A stretch of 64,000 bases of DNA from Bostrychus sinensis (Eukaryota; Chordata; Actinopteri; Gobiiformes; Eleotridae), in contig CM036243.1 in NCBI GenBank assembly GCA_020698575.1, positions 37,719,488-37,783,487 of the forward strand, given 5' to 3'. This document shows, piece after piece, positions 23,557-34,151 of the stretch (its first letter is position 1; each line of letters begins with the position of its first letter). Made by a program: the position numbers and the translations under genes. The notes beneath the pieces were generated by a model. The model searched no databases. It saw only the letters and a program-made list of their open reading frames with translations, and was not told where the DNA came from.

Positions 23557-24723
23557 TGTAACGTATGTGTGTCCTGAGTCGCTCACCTTTTGGTATTTTT
23601 CGGTCTTCTAACAGACACTCGCAAAGATGTTAACTGGCTAACGGTAGATAAACAAAAACTCCACATATTGGTCTTCCTCTGTGGTAATTTTTGTGTATTT
23701 ATGCTAAGTGTTTATAAAATAATCATAATATGAAAATAATTTTGATCGGGAAATGCTCAGGGAACGCTCAGGTCACACTCGGGCGACGTTCTTTCAGTGA
23801 TCTTAGTGTTTTTGTAGCTAACTTTGTTCGTCTTGTGATTTTTTGATTAACGTTAGCTTAGTCCACACTCTTATTTTGAAAGACGGAAACAAGGTACCAA
23901 TGTGAAAATTTGTTAACGTAAATATCCCAGCCTTAAATTAGAGCCGAAAAATCCAACAAATAAGGTTGAAAAAGCCAGAAAGGTGAGCGTCTGATATTGG
24001 AACTTCATGTGTCTGACTCAGGGCCATAGCACTGCCGAGCTTAAACCTCGGACAAAAGCACTCTTTCATACGGCCGCAATAAAATATCTGTAAAAGAAAC
24101 TATCCAACCAATATATCGTTATAAACGTAAGAAAATGTACTTTTATTTTATACAATTTGCATTAATGAAGATAATAAATGAGCGACTTTATGACTTACTG
24201 TTCAAGAGTTTCTTTTAGTCAGACAGGAGTGTTTGTTTACCTGCTTTACTAGTTTCGTCTACTTCCTGTAGCCTTCGTCAGAAGCGTCACGTGATGTCGC
24301 TGTGACGTGTCTTGTAGGCTGCTTTTGTTGTTTTGTCAGACAGTAGGGAAAGCTTGCGCCCCCTACTGTCTGACACCCTCTACAGGACCACATCCCAGGT
24401 GTGGGATAAGGCGTAGGCTCCCCTCGTCCCGGTTCATAGTCCCTGGTGCCCGTTTCCTAATGTCCCTACTGTCTGACAAAACAACATAAGCAGCCTACAA
24501 GACACGTCACAGCGACATCACGTGACGAAGGAAGTAGCCGAAACTAGTAAAGCAGGTAAACAAACACTCCTGTCTGACTAAAAGAAACTTTTGAACAGTA
24601 GTTTACTTAAGAAAAAAGTATGAATTTCCACAAAAGAAAAAAAAAAAGACTTTATGACTTGAAGATAAAAAAGTAATAGAATTTTATCTGAAAGTGTCCG
24701 ACTCAGGACACACACACGTTACA
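23557..24723. mobile_element. Unclassified TIR element inside composite repeat AB
   Basis: TGTAACGTATGTGTGTCCTG (from 23557, 25-bp TIR) is matched by its reverse complement at 24699-24723 at 24 of 25 positions. A clear target duplication is not visible. No transposase frame is found. Its centre is occupied by the long inverted repeat at 24197-24600. Confidence 0.6.
24197..24600. repeat. Long inverted repeat with about 110-bp loop
   Basis: The left arm 24197-24349 and right arm 24463-24600 are inverted copies of about 140-150 bp with small gaps. Both share ACTGTTCAA, AGTCAGACAGGAGTGTTTGT, TTACCTGCTTTACTAGTTTC, GTCACGTGATGTCGCTGTGA and TGTCAGACAGTAGGGA. The loop contains another CCCTACTGTCTGACA at about 24361-24375. 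It would fold into a very stable hairpin. Confidence 0.85.
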
Positions 24724-25496
24724 TGTATTCTTATGTAGTTCATACAGTTCATTTGGTACACATTTACATTGTAAATCAAAGTTCAAGGAAAAACTGCTAA
24801 CGATATCTGACTCAAGATGTTTAGTACTGTTGATCTCAAAGATGTTTTTTAGTATTAATCTGATGGTGTACACTGAACTGCCACATACATAGTTTTTATG
24901 GTCCTGTTTGTTACATGTATGACCTCAGTTTACAGTATAAGTACTGACTTATTACCAGACAGACTCTCAGACTCTCTGTCAACTGATTTTCAATAAAGCC
25001 TTCAGAGAACAGATTCAACGTCGTCAAGGGTCCTCATTGTCGACATTTTGAACCTTTACCGTTTTAAGTTTCTTTTAGTAATTAACTTAAGACTTAAAAT
25101 TAGTAATGATTATGTTTGGGGTGCAAGGAAGAATCTACATGAACACAGTCAGTTGTCTTTTGGTTTTAAGACAATTTCTCTGATTAAGATTTCTCTGCAG
25201 AAGTAATATAGAGCCTTTATAGAAATGTAGTGGAGTAAAAAGTTTTATATTTACTGTATCTTTCAAATGTAGTGGAGTAAAAGCAGTAAGTATCCCTGGA
25301 AAATACAGCTCAAGTAAAGTACAAATTCGCAAAACCTGTGTTTAAGTACAGTACTTAAGTAGATTTACTTTGTTACTGTCCACCTCTGTATTTTTTTCAT
25401 TAGTGATATATGTTTATAATCAGTAGGGCTAAACATTATCAACATGTATTCAAAGCCCTGCAGTGACAGAAACATTGTGTCTTTAGCACCATGGTC

Positions 25497-25965
25497 ATGT
25501 CTTTTTCCTCTCTGTCTCCCATGTTATAATGTTGTTCTCATCAAAAACAGACCTGGAGTTGTGTTTTGTTTGTGTGAGTAATCCTGTATTCTCTGGCGGT
25601 GCTGAGTTTCTGAGGCCTCAGAACCGTCGGTTCCCTCCGCCTCTCCCACGAAGCCCCGCCCACTCCAGGAAGCACTGACCAATCAACAACAAGCCCTCTA
25701 CATCCAGTCTGCTCTCATTCATTGGTGCACAGCATCAGACAAAAAGTTTAAGGAAGTGAACAGCTTTTTTGTTTATGTTTCTCTTCAAAAGAATGCAATG
25801 CTCTGCTGCCCTCTGCTGGTCTGTTCTCCTGTTTCTTTATGGCACCAGTAGAGAACTTAATAAATCACATAATGTTTTTAAAGGTTGTAAAATGTGCTGC
25901 TGTTCTAGAGGAGATCAAGACTGGTTTAAAGAGAAGAATAAAAGCCGAATATAGCCCCTTTAAAT
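25497..25965 (+). repeat. Dispersed repeat family 2, copy a
   Basis: CATGTTATAATGTTGTTCTC and CAAAAACAGACCTGGAGTTG at the start resemble family 1. The middle is different: GCACTGACCAATCAACAACA, ATCCAGTCTGCTCTCATTCA, and CAGACAAAAAGTTTAAGGAA, which recur at 56335 and 58849. The right end is CGAATATAGCCCCTTTAAA, inverted relative to family 1 starts. Family 2 seems to share ends with family 1, as two non-autonomous relatives of one transposon would. Confidence 0.65.
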
Positions 25966-26373
25966 AATAAAGCATTAATTAATATACTTTTTATTTCACA
26001 GTATTTTAATAAAGTGCATATTTTGCCAGGTAGACCCTCAGCTAGTGTTTACAGAGTAGAAACTGCCAAAGAATAAGCAAAGTGTTTACAAAACAAGCAC
26101 AACACTGATTTATTTATTTACAATATAGAGTACGTGAGAAAAACTGTAATCAACCACTCCTTCCTCACTTGCTCTACTTCATTATAAAAGCAATTCCTTT
26201 TATTTCATCATTAGCAGAACTGGCTGTGTTTTATAATTGCAAAGATTCTTTGTTTGAAGTGATGCCACTGACAATGTGGTAAGTTCATATCAAAACTTTT
26301 ACTCTGTTTATAGCCATATGCTTTGCAGCTAAATTAACTGTAAATTGAATAGAATTTTTATAATTTATAATAA
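25966..26373. other. Unannotated AT-rich stretch
   Basis: No supported feature. Confidence 0.4.
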
Positions 26374-27290
26374 TGTATCTGTGGAAAACCTCTTCTTTTG
26401 TGGAGCTGTTACTTTTTGACAAAATGCTTGGATTAGGTGTCTGTCGCCCCCTGGTGGCAACTCTGGAGACTGGACAGAGCATAAAATGGCTAATTACACA
26501 GCTATTAGCATCATGAAGCTAACAGATAGATAAATGAGCTGACTGCTTCGTAGTGACGGAGGTTTAAGGCTGAAATGATCAGAACACGCTTTCTTACGTC
26601 AAACTCATTTTAGTCTGACCATTCTCCACCTCAGAGTTAGAAGAGACATGTTTCAGAATCAGTGAATGGGAAACAGAGGGAACTTTATTTAGTAAATCCA
26701 TGAATGTATCACACAGGGACTAAACCAGGACTAAACCAGGTCTAACCCAAGTCTAAACTGAGACTGAATCCATGTTAAAATCAGGATTATCTAAAGAAAA
26801 ACTGGAGGTAGCAAAATTAACAAGTACTGAACCATTACTGTTTTAAAGTTTCTTTTAGTAATTAACTTAAGACTTAAGAAGACAGTATGAACTTTATGAG
26901 TACTGAACCGTGTTTAAGATAAATTAGTAATGATTATGTTTGGGGTGTGTAAGTGACAAACCACATGCAAGGAAGAATCTACATGAACACAGTCAGTTGT
27001 CTTTTGGTTTAAAGACTTCTCTGATTAAGATTTCTCTGCAGAAGTAACCATAGAGCCTTTATAGAAATGTAGTGGAGTAAAAGTAATAAGTCAAGTCTGG
27101 TGACGGTGTATGGGCTTTAGAGACGCTCAGGAGCACGTCCTGAGACAGAGCGTTTTCAGCTCTGGAGAAGGGCAGCGCCTCAGCATACAGGATTATAAAA
27201 AAAATACTACTCCAGGTCTGTTTTTGAGGAGGAGACAACATTATAACATGGTTAAAGAGAGGAAAAAGTGGATTTAGCAGAAATGTGGAC
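26374..27290 (-). repeat. Dispersed repeat family 1, copy d, interrupted by composite repeat AB
   Basis: Family 1 in reverse runs from TGGAAAACCTCTTCTTTTGT (about 26381) to GGCTGAAATGATCAGAA at 26585. It resumes at about 27090 with TCTGGTGACGGTGTATGGGC and ends AGGAAAAAGTGGATTTAGCA. The motif CGCCCCCTGGTGGCAAC is at about 26446. Confidence 0.75.
26595..27086. mobile_element. Composite repeat AB, copy 2 (uninterrupted)
   Basis: This is about 490 bp inserted into family 1 copy d, so AB behaves as a mobile unit. It contains a short run of the CTAAACCAGG-type repeat (26718-26760) that forms large arrays elsewhere in the window. No coding capacity and no clear target duplication. Compared with copy 1, its right end stops short of the hAT-like AGTACAGTACTTAAGTAG part. 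Confidence 0.6.
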
Positions 27291-28429
27291 CTTTATTGGC
27301 TGTACTTTCAGGATAAACGTACATTATGTAAAGCCAATTAGAATCATTACCACAGTCTTCTGCCTAAAGCACAAAATTTAAATGTTATGACAGTTTCAGT
27401 ATGGGATATATGCATAAAGTGAGCTCCAGGACGCAGTGAATGGAGCTGGTTATCCTGTCGAGACTAAAATGCATAATGTGTGTGGGAATTGTTACGAGTT
27501 TACATTGAAAACCTGTCACGTCGCAGCAGCCTCAGCGGAGAGGAGCTGCTGCTAACGCTGTACAGAGAGCACTGGGACAACAGTCAATATCTCAAACAAT
27601 AAACAATACACGCTAACACGACCACGCATTGATAAAGCATTTAGATAATTAGCCATATTCATGTGAGCTGCTAAATTTAACCAAAGCACAATGCGAAATG
27701 ATTTCCAATGAGCTTAGTTTAGCCTTCGTATGGGGTCAGAGGTCAGGCTGCTGTCTCTGGAGTGAAGGGCAAGGTTGTGGGTAAGTAATGTGGCGGCCAT
27801 TGTTCTCTGAGGTCAAAGGTTAAATGTGTGGGAAGACTTGGGAATATGTTGCCTTTTTAATGGAGCAGAAATGTTTAACCACAGCAGCACAATAATCAGT
27901 GAATGTGTCGTATATGTTTTGTTGTCACTGAGCCTCGGTAATGAATGTTTACTTAAGAAAGTTGCTTAATGTGGGATTCATGACACAATCCCAAGCAGAT
28001 TCTTCTCGTCTGAGCTCCCGAACACCATGCTCCTCATTAGCATGGCTTTTACTTAGAATTGACTGTGTATTAATAAAAGAAACACCCTCTAAACTTTGTA
28101 TATGGACTGAGACTTTAGTTTAGTGATGGTAGCGCACTCACGGCACAGCACTTGGTCAGCTGCAGTGCTTCTACTGCAGTTTCAGCAGTTAAAAGTGTCA
28201 GAAAACACTAAAACACAAACAGTGGAAGCATGTTTCAGTCACCAGCAACGCGTATTTTGCAAGGACAAATCTTCATGTGAGATGCTTTCATGAATGATTT
28301 TAATAGACGAGGAAGTTCAGCTTGCAAACGTTGGTTTACAACTGTATTGGGAAAGTATTTATTCTGGTTTTACATGTGCATATTTCCATCTATGTAACAA
28401 TAACCGCCTCTGTCCGTCCATCCCTCACT
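27291..28429. other. Unannotated; possible regulatory DNA
   Basis: 27500-27740 has no repeat hallmarks in this window and contains AATAAACAATACACG and GATAATTAGCCATATTCATG, which look like forkhead and homeodomain/POU-type sites. No coding frame. The regulatory reading is weak. Confidence 0.25.
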
Positions 28430-28735
28430 CCCGGTAGCACTGCCATCCCGGTCCAGTCTCATTATGTCCCACCTAGATTACCTTAACGCTCTTCTTTTTG
28501 GTCTACCCCCAGAAATCACTCCACAATCTCCAAAACTCTGCAGCCTGGATAATCACCAGGACCTGCTCCATTCGCCACATTAACACCGCGCTAACTTTAA
28601 AAACCTTCTTCTCACTTTCAAAGCCCTCTACATCTGGCCCCTCCAAACCTCTCCCACCTCCTCCACTTTTAATTCATTTTAATCTTTTAATGTTCTGTTG
28701 GTTTTATTGTTTTCATTTTTCCTTGTAAGAAGACC
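28430..28735 (+). pseudogene. L2-type LINE reverse transcriptase C-terminal fragment
   Basis: Plus-strand frames with one or more shifts read SHLDYLNALLFGLPP, then QKSLHNLQNSAAWIITRT, then a TFKALYIWPL-like piece. This is the order of the reverse transcriptase tail of L2/CR1-like LINEs. The copy is 5'-truncated, has lost the segment between the RT-RNase-type motifs, and is frameshifted. The parent protein reverse-transcribes LINE RNA at the nicked chromosomal target. This copy is dead. Confidence 0.8.
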
Positions 28736-28849
28736 ATGGGTGTTGTGAAAGCTAACAAAATAAATAGCTCAGTAATTAAAACATGTTGGGTTGTTGTAGA
28801 AAGGAGCATGAGAAAACGCGGAGAAGAGTTTTACAATGAATGAACTCTA

Positions 28850-28930
28850 CGGGGCATGGTGGCAGAGTGGTTAACATGCCATTCTCACAGCAAGAAGATT
28901 GTTGGTTCTCTCCTGGTGTTATTTCTCCCT
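28850..28930 (+). repeat. SINE-like head, copy 1
   Basis: GGCATGGTGGCAGAGTGGTT and TCTCACAGCAAGAAG match the beginning of the repeat at 29405, which resembles a tRNA-derived SINE head. It loses similarity after about 80 bp. Confidence 0.5.
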
Positions 28931-29404
28931 GCGGTTTTTGGCTTCTATATTTTCTGCCGTGTCAAATTGAAGCTAAAAGACTGGTGAGAGGTGAAGTGAG
29001 TATCTCTCTGTAAGTTCAAGGGATGTTTGCTGTAGTTTTTCACTGAGGCTTGAAGCTTGTTTAAGTTCAGTGTTGACAGATAATGGTTTTGTTTTGCGAG
29101 GATCGACTTTAAAGCTTAGTAAAATACTGCTCTTTGTGTATTCCTAAAGAAGAACAAAACATTTACGGTAAGTCAAGATGGTATAAATAATTCACGCATC
29201 AAAGAGTTATAGATTATTGAGAGTGGGAAAGACTCGACTGTAATGTTTCCTCTAAAACAGATCAGGTGTGCATTAGAGACAATTAGAGACAGACAAATGG
29301 TCAAATAAATCCTTACTCTGACAGAAGCAGACTAGGTCTCTGTGTGTTTTTATGGACTTTTGTAGATTCTCAGAAAAAGTATCACTCATAGTTTGTAGTT
29401 GTAA

Positions 29405-30130
29405 AGCATTTAGAGGTATGGTGGCAGAGTGGTTAGCACTGTCGCCTCACAGTAAGAAGGTCCTGGATTTGATACCCAGACCAGGCGGGGCCTTTCTGTG
29501 TGGAGTTTGCATGTTCTCCACGACTTGACCAAGATCCTGGGTGAGATCTGGAGAAAGGTCAGGTTAGGGACTCCTGACCAAGATCCTGGTTCAGATTTGG
29601 AGAAGGGTCCAGCTTCTCCTGACCAGGTTCTAAAGGATTCTGACAAGGATCCTGGTTGAGATCAGGAGGAGGGCCGAGCTAAGTACTCCTGACCAAGATG
29701 CTCGCATAGATCTGCAGAAAGGTCCAGTTAGGTACTCCTGACCAAGATCCTGGCTCAGATTTGGAGAAGGGTCCAGCTACTCCTGACAAGAATTTTGGCT
29801 GAGGTCCAAAGAATTCTGACTAGGATCCTGGTTGAGTTCTAGTGATGGGTCCAGTTAGATACTCCTAACCCGGATCCTGGCTCAGATCTGGAGAAGGGTC
29901 TAGTGACGATCCTGGCTGAGATCTAAAGGATTCAGACTAGGATCCTGGCTGAAATCTGGAGGAGGGTCCAGCAAGGATCCTGGCTGAGATCTAAAGAATT
30001 CTGACTAGGAATCTGAGAACTAGAGGAGGGTCCAGGTAGGTACTCCTGACCAAGGATTCTTGTGGAGATCTGAAGGATGGGTCAAATGCAGTGTATAATT
30101 TTCCCTACAGAGCCAACAAAATCTACTTTA
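29405..30130 (+). repeat. SINE-like repeat with an expanded tandem interior
   Basis: The head GGTATGGTGGCAGAGTGGTT (29415) has an A-box-like start, and GGATTTGATACCC (29465) is a degenerate B box. CTTTCTGTGTGGAGTTTGCA (29492) follows. The tail GGATGGGTCAAATGCAG and TTTTCCCTACAGAGCC lies at 30076-30114. Between them, 29520-30060 is a degenerate tandem array of roughly 50-60 bp units built from GACCAAGATCCTGG, GATCTGGAGAAGGGTC and TAGGTACTCCTGACC. The interior of a normal copy has evidently been multiplied here. Confidence 0.6.
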
Positions 30131-31105
30131 ACCCTTAAACCTTTGTTAATTTTTGTCTACAATCTATTTTGTTTAACAGTTTGTAAGAAAAAAGTAAAGC
30201 ATTTCATTTTGTGGCTGTGTGCACTGAAACGCTGCCAGAAGAAATTTGGAAAAAGACCAGTTTGAGCTGAGTTACAAAGTATTTTCAATAGCAGGTTTTA
30301 AATACCACTGGAAACATTTAAACTAGAATAAATGTGTGTAATATATTTTGATTTCTTCTGTAACATTAGGAATTCTGTTTAAACAATATTCAAAGATGAG
30401 GACTAGAACTGTGAATAAATCACAGTTACACAAATAAATGAATACCAAGACTGAGACAGTTCAGAGACTGTTAGCCTCAGAGCTCCCACAAGTATAAAAA
30501 CACATTTATTATTACTGTCGTCTCATGGTGAAATATACAAGTAAGAGACGACCTTTGACCTGAGTTTGTTCATAAACAGCACCATTACTCCACAGTCATT
30601 TATCAAACACAGAGCGAGGAGAGCTGCAGAACTAATGCAGACATCACAGAGAGGTCCCGCTGATGACAATGGCTCCACTAAAACAAACAAATGAACTGCA
30701 ATTAGACAATAATTACACCAATTTAATAAACCAAGGGCTCATTTAAATCTGACAACATATGAGACGCATCTATTTAACTATTTATGAAGCTGTCTGGCAG
30801 GGACAGGGGTATGAGTCACGTTTTTAAACAAATGTCCTGCACTACAAAGCTGATTAGGGAGTTAGCAGGATAACTTTGTGGTTAACCGTTCAGTCTGACA
30901 AAGCTAGATCACATATGAGTGTTTTTCTGTCAAGTAAATCATGTGTGTACTTTGACAGTACTTATGAATTTTGTTTTTTGAAAGGTAGATGATAATGTCC
31001 CTTTTTGACCCAATGTCTCTGGGGTTTAAACCTGTCAGCAGCAGCAGCAGCGTCCTGGGACCCCTCTCCAGATTTGAGCCAGGATCTGGTCAGAAGCAAC
31101 CCTAA
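30131..31105. other. Unannotated; possible regulatory DNA
   Basis: 30570-30780 contains GCAATTAGACAATAATTACA and adjacent ATTTAATAAACC, with no repeat features in this window. No gene is supported. Confidence 0.25.
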
Positions 31106-31157
31106 CCCTTAAAGGTCCCCTATTCTCTTAAATGGACTTTTTCTCTCTTTTAACCAT

Positions 31158-31576
31158 ATTATTGTGAGGGGGGGCAGCTAGGTGTGGACTCAAAAGCACA
31201 AAAATCCAAAATAGGTCATACACACAAATCATGTCCAAAATCCAGAAGGAAGGGCAAGAAGCAAAGTCAGGGTCAAAAAACAGCCTGGCAATAATACATG
31301 TAAATCCACAGGAAAACACTAGGAAAAGGCTGGAATGCTCAACTTAAAGGAACAAGACAATCTGGCAGACTGGGGAAAGCACACAGACTTTATACAGACA
31401 ACAAGCCACAGGTGGAACACACTAGGGGCAGAGCAGGTAATCACAGGAGCAGGAAAAACACACAGGGGCAGGAAGTCAATCTGGAAGCACAGGAAAAGTC
31501 AGTAACATGTCAAAATAAAACAGGAAATAGATAAACACAGAACATGACAAGTAAAAGAACAAATCCTGACAATTAT
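31158..31576 (-). mobile_element. Solo LTR-like element
   Basis: A 409-bp insertion (31163-31571) starts TG and ends CA, with the 5-bp direct repeat ATTAT immediately outside (31158-31162 and 31572-31576). TG...CA ends and 5-bp duplications are normal for LTR retrotransposons such as Ty3/gypsy. On the minus strand it begins TGTCAGGATTTGTTC, and a TATAAAG promoter-like motif lies at about 31389-31395, in keeping with an LTR in that direction. There is no internal region, so an LTR-LTR recombination would explain it. Confidence 0.75.
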
Positions 31577-31721
31577 GATGTTTTTTTTTCCACCTCAAAG
31601 ACAGACCTGGAGTAGTATTTTGTCTCATTCACATATGTTTGAGTAATCCTGTATGCTGAGGCGCTGCCCTTCTCAAGAGCTGAAAACACTCGGCCTCAAG
31701 ACTCTACGTAGACACATGAAA

Positions 31722-32098
31722 CCAGGAAGCACAGACGCACATTTGGTTAGTTTTCTTCAATCAATTAATTGCTAGTCTTAACAAAAGAATATCGATTAAC
31801 CATTAACCACTGACTTGACATCCCCAATCATTATGTTTAATAAAAAACAGCTCTTTATGAAATTCAAAGTGAACCATGATTAAAAAAAAAAAAAAAAAGT
31901 GGCTTTTTAAAATTAAAGACAAGATATAGGTTTGTTTATTTTAGGAAACAGTTCCTTAAGTTTATGTTTAATTTGCCTGACTTTGCAGTGGTACTGTACC
32001 TTTACTCTACCGTACAGCAGAATTGTTAGTATTTCTTTCAATCGATTATGGCCATAATGCAGATTAATCGATTAACCACAAACGCCCCAACCAGGAAG
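31722..32098. mobile_element. hAT-like insertion
   Basis: 361 bp (31730-32090) interrupts family 1 between two copies of CCAGGAAG (31722-31729 and 32091-32098), an 8-bp direct repeat. The right end (TAATCGATTAACCACAAACG) and left end (TTGGTTAGTTTTCTTCAATC) are loosely inverted copies. A poly-A tract lies inside at 31881-31898. No coding sequence. Confidence 0.65.
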
Positions 32099-32409
32099 TG
32101 CTCCTGCGCGTTTCTAAAGCCCATACACCGTCACCAGACTCATTCTGATCAGTTCAGACTTAATCCTCCGTCACTACGAAGCAGTCAGCTCATTTATCTA
32201 TCTGTTAGCATCATGTTAAGTTAATAACCATGGTAATTAGCCATTTTATGCTCTATCCAGTTCCCACCATTGCCAGCAGGGGGCGACAGACTCCTAATCC
32301 AAGCGTTCTCTGCAAAGTCACAGTAACAGCTCCCCCAAAAAAGAGGTTTTCCACAGATACATTATTTTAAGTTATAAAACCTGAAATAAAAAGCCTGAAA
32401 AAAGAAGAA

Positions 32410-33540
32410 TACAGGATGGGGGAAACCAGAGTACGAGTACTGAGAAATCAGTAACTTTCTTTGAGTACAGCTTTCCTTCCACCTCTGTTAATGATGTGAT
32501 CGGTCGTTTAGATTGTTTCAGCTCCAAAGAGAAACCACAGGGCGTCTTTTCAAACCGCTGTAATAATTTGTCACATTAAAACCAGGTCTGTGTCTGCTCG
32601 TGTTCCAATCTTGTTTTAATGGACCTGTTTCTGTTGCCTAATATCTGCTCCCTTTTTTAATTTGGTGAGTTTTAATTAAGAAACGCTGCAGTTACATAAC
32701 AGAGCAGTAAAAACCACTGGAGGGAAATGGAAACGTTTAGTTTAAATTAACTCCTGCAGCAGAACCGAGGATTAGAACGAGCCCGGTCCATGTGGTTTAT
32801 TACACACAACATAACAGCAACCCAAGGGTGTTAAGGCTCCATATTATTTCATATTAGCTCACATTACAGACTTGTTCCTCTGATTAAACTGCATTTGTTT
32901 GTTTTTCAGACTACTAAAACGGCATCTTATCATGATCACATTAGGCTGATTTGGAAAAGGGGACAACATTACAACCTTATCTATACTTTCTGTTAGCTGG
33001 GAGCTGGTGAAGTTCAAGTCGGAGTAGTTTCTCCTGATGCCTGTTGGCAGATGTTTGCAAGACCTGACTCCAAGTCAATTGTTTGAGTTAGCCACTAAAA
33101 TTTCTTTAAAATATGACAGGTTTTTTCCCCACCTTGTTTTCTATCAGTTCAGTGTTGTATTTAGGTTTCATAAAGGACTAGATATTTCAATCCCAGCTAA
33201 TTCAGCTCAGTGCTGGATTTTGAGTTCTTTTATGGAGCACCTTGTTTCAGAAGCCACTCAGTGATGTTACCAGCCTATGCGACACATCTTCAGTTGTGTA
33301 CCTCAGCATCTTTGGGTGTTTCGGCCATTTATCACAAGACATCCTCCACTGAGGCAGGCCCACCACAGGTTGATCAGACCTGGGTGTGTGGCGCATAGAG
33401 ACTCAGTGGTAATTTTACTCCCCATGCTGTCTCTTTTCTTCTCAGCCAATGACTACACTTCTCAGCAGCGAGCTCTTTGATGGTCTTTCTCTGGGCCTGC
33501 CCTCTAATGCCCACTTCTTTGAGAAGTCTTACAGTGAAAT
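32410..33540. other. Unannotated; possible regulatory DNA and unknown repeat
   Basis: 32500-32800 has TTAATTTGGTGAGTTTTAAT followed by TAAGAAACGCTGCAG and no repeat marks. 33000-33520 holds several overlapping 60-75 aa plus-strand frames without motifs. Neither is assigned. Confidence 0.25.
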
Positions 33541-33760
33541 GAATTGAAGTTTATTGTCACATGCACAGGTACAAAAGTACAAGTACAGCGAAATTACATT
33601 TGGAGCAAACCTCCGGGCCGCTGCTCAAAAATCGTGAGCGCCGCCACACGCTCTCCAGAAAATAAAGTTTTGCAGAGGCATACATACAAACAAAAACACA
33701 ACAGTAATACAAAGACACAACAGTAATATAACATAACAAGACACAGTACACGTAGTCACG
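33541..33760 (-). mobile_element. Retroelement 3' tail
   Basis: On the minus strand the sequence ends GCATGTGACAATAAACTTCA, a polyadenylation-signal-bearing tail found at the 3' end of fish LINE or SINE copies. CTGTACTTGTACTTTTGTAC is upstream. It may be the tail of the endonuclease-bearing LINE just above it, but continuity is not proven. Confidence 0.5.
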
Positions 33761-33764
33761 TGAT

Positions 33765-34151
33765 GGAATTTTCGTGGAGTTGGTGACAAAGCCCCTGCAG
33801 CCGACCTCCACAGGACACACCTTCACAACCCATCCCATTTCTTGTGCCTCAGCTGCAAGGTGGGCATAACGCAGTTTTTTCCTTTCATATTGCTTCATTG
33901 ATGGCATCTTCACAGGGGACTGTGAGTTCAACAATAAAAGCACGGTGGCAGAAGTTGGACCACAGGACCAGGTCTGGACGCAAATTGGTCACAGCAATCT
34001 CTAAATAATAATCATTGCAAACAGACTCTTCCAGGACCTCAAAAAGTGAGAAATAAAAAAGTGCAGCATGTTTTAGGGTATCTCCTGCAGAATTATTAGA
34101 CTTGGACTGTTCTATACCACCTCCAGGGGCCATTAAGATGGTATGCTCCAC
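33765..34151 (-). pseudogene. LINE restriction-like endonuclease domain (R2/HERO/NeSL type) remnant
   Basis: On the minus strand one frame gives TNLRPDLVLWSNF, and 14 residues after PD an E in VELTVPCED. A second frame (shift near 33900) continues YERKKLRYAHLAAEAQEMGW and CPVEVGCRGFV. The PD-x(12-14)-E spacing plus a downstream KxxKY-like KKLRY fits the restriction-like endonuclease of site-specific-type non-LTR retrotransposons. In an intact protein it nicks the target DNA to prime reverse transcription. Only this C-terminal domain survives, frameshifted. The usual zinc-knuckle and RT regions are absent. Confidence 0.75.

Larger units (their letters stand above)
23262..25330. repeat. Composite repeat AB, copy 1, split by about 1.5 kb
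   Basis: Segment A (23262-23489) and segment B (about 25046-25330) match the contiguous 26595-27086 in the same order. A begins ACGTCAAACTCATTTTAGTC and ends GAGGTAGCAAAAGAAACAAG. B contains AGTAATTAACTTAAGACTTA and GAAGAATCTACATGAACACA. B ends in a sequence rich in GTAAAGTACAAAT and AAGTACAGTACTTAAGTAGA, which in fish genomes marks the ends of certain hAT elements. The uninterrupted copy shows that the 1.56 kb between A and B was inserted later. Confidence 0.7.
31106..32400 (+). repeat. Dispersed repeat family 1, copy e, carrying two insertions
   Basis: The copy begins CTTAAAGGTCCCCTATTCTC at about 31108 and ends near TACAGGATGGGG at about 32409. It is broken at 31163-31571 by a solo-LTR-like element and at 31730-32090 by a second element. 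Removing both restores the family order, including TTTCTAAAGCCCATACACCG (32109) and GCCAGCAGGGGGCGACAGAC (32271). Confidence 0.8.

Noticed and set aside
29415..29480. Functional tRNA gene
   Set aside because: The A- and B-box-like sequences are degenerate and no cloverleaf can be built. The sequence continues as a dispersed SINE-like repeat.
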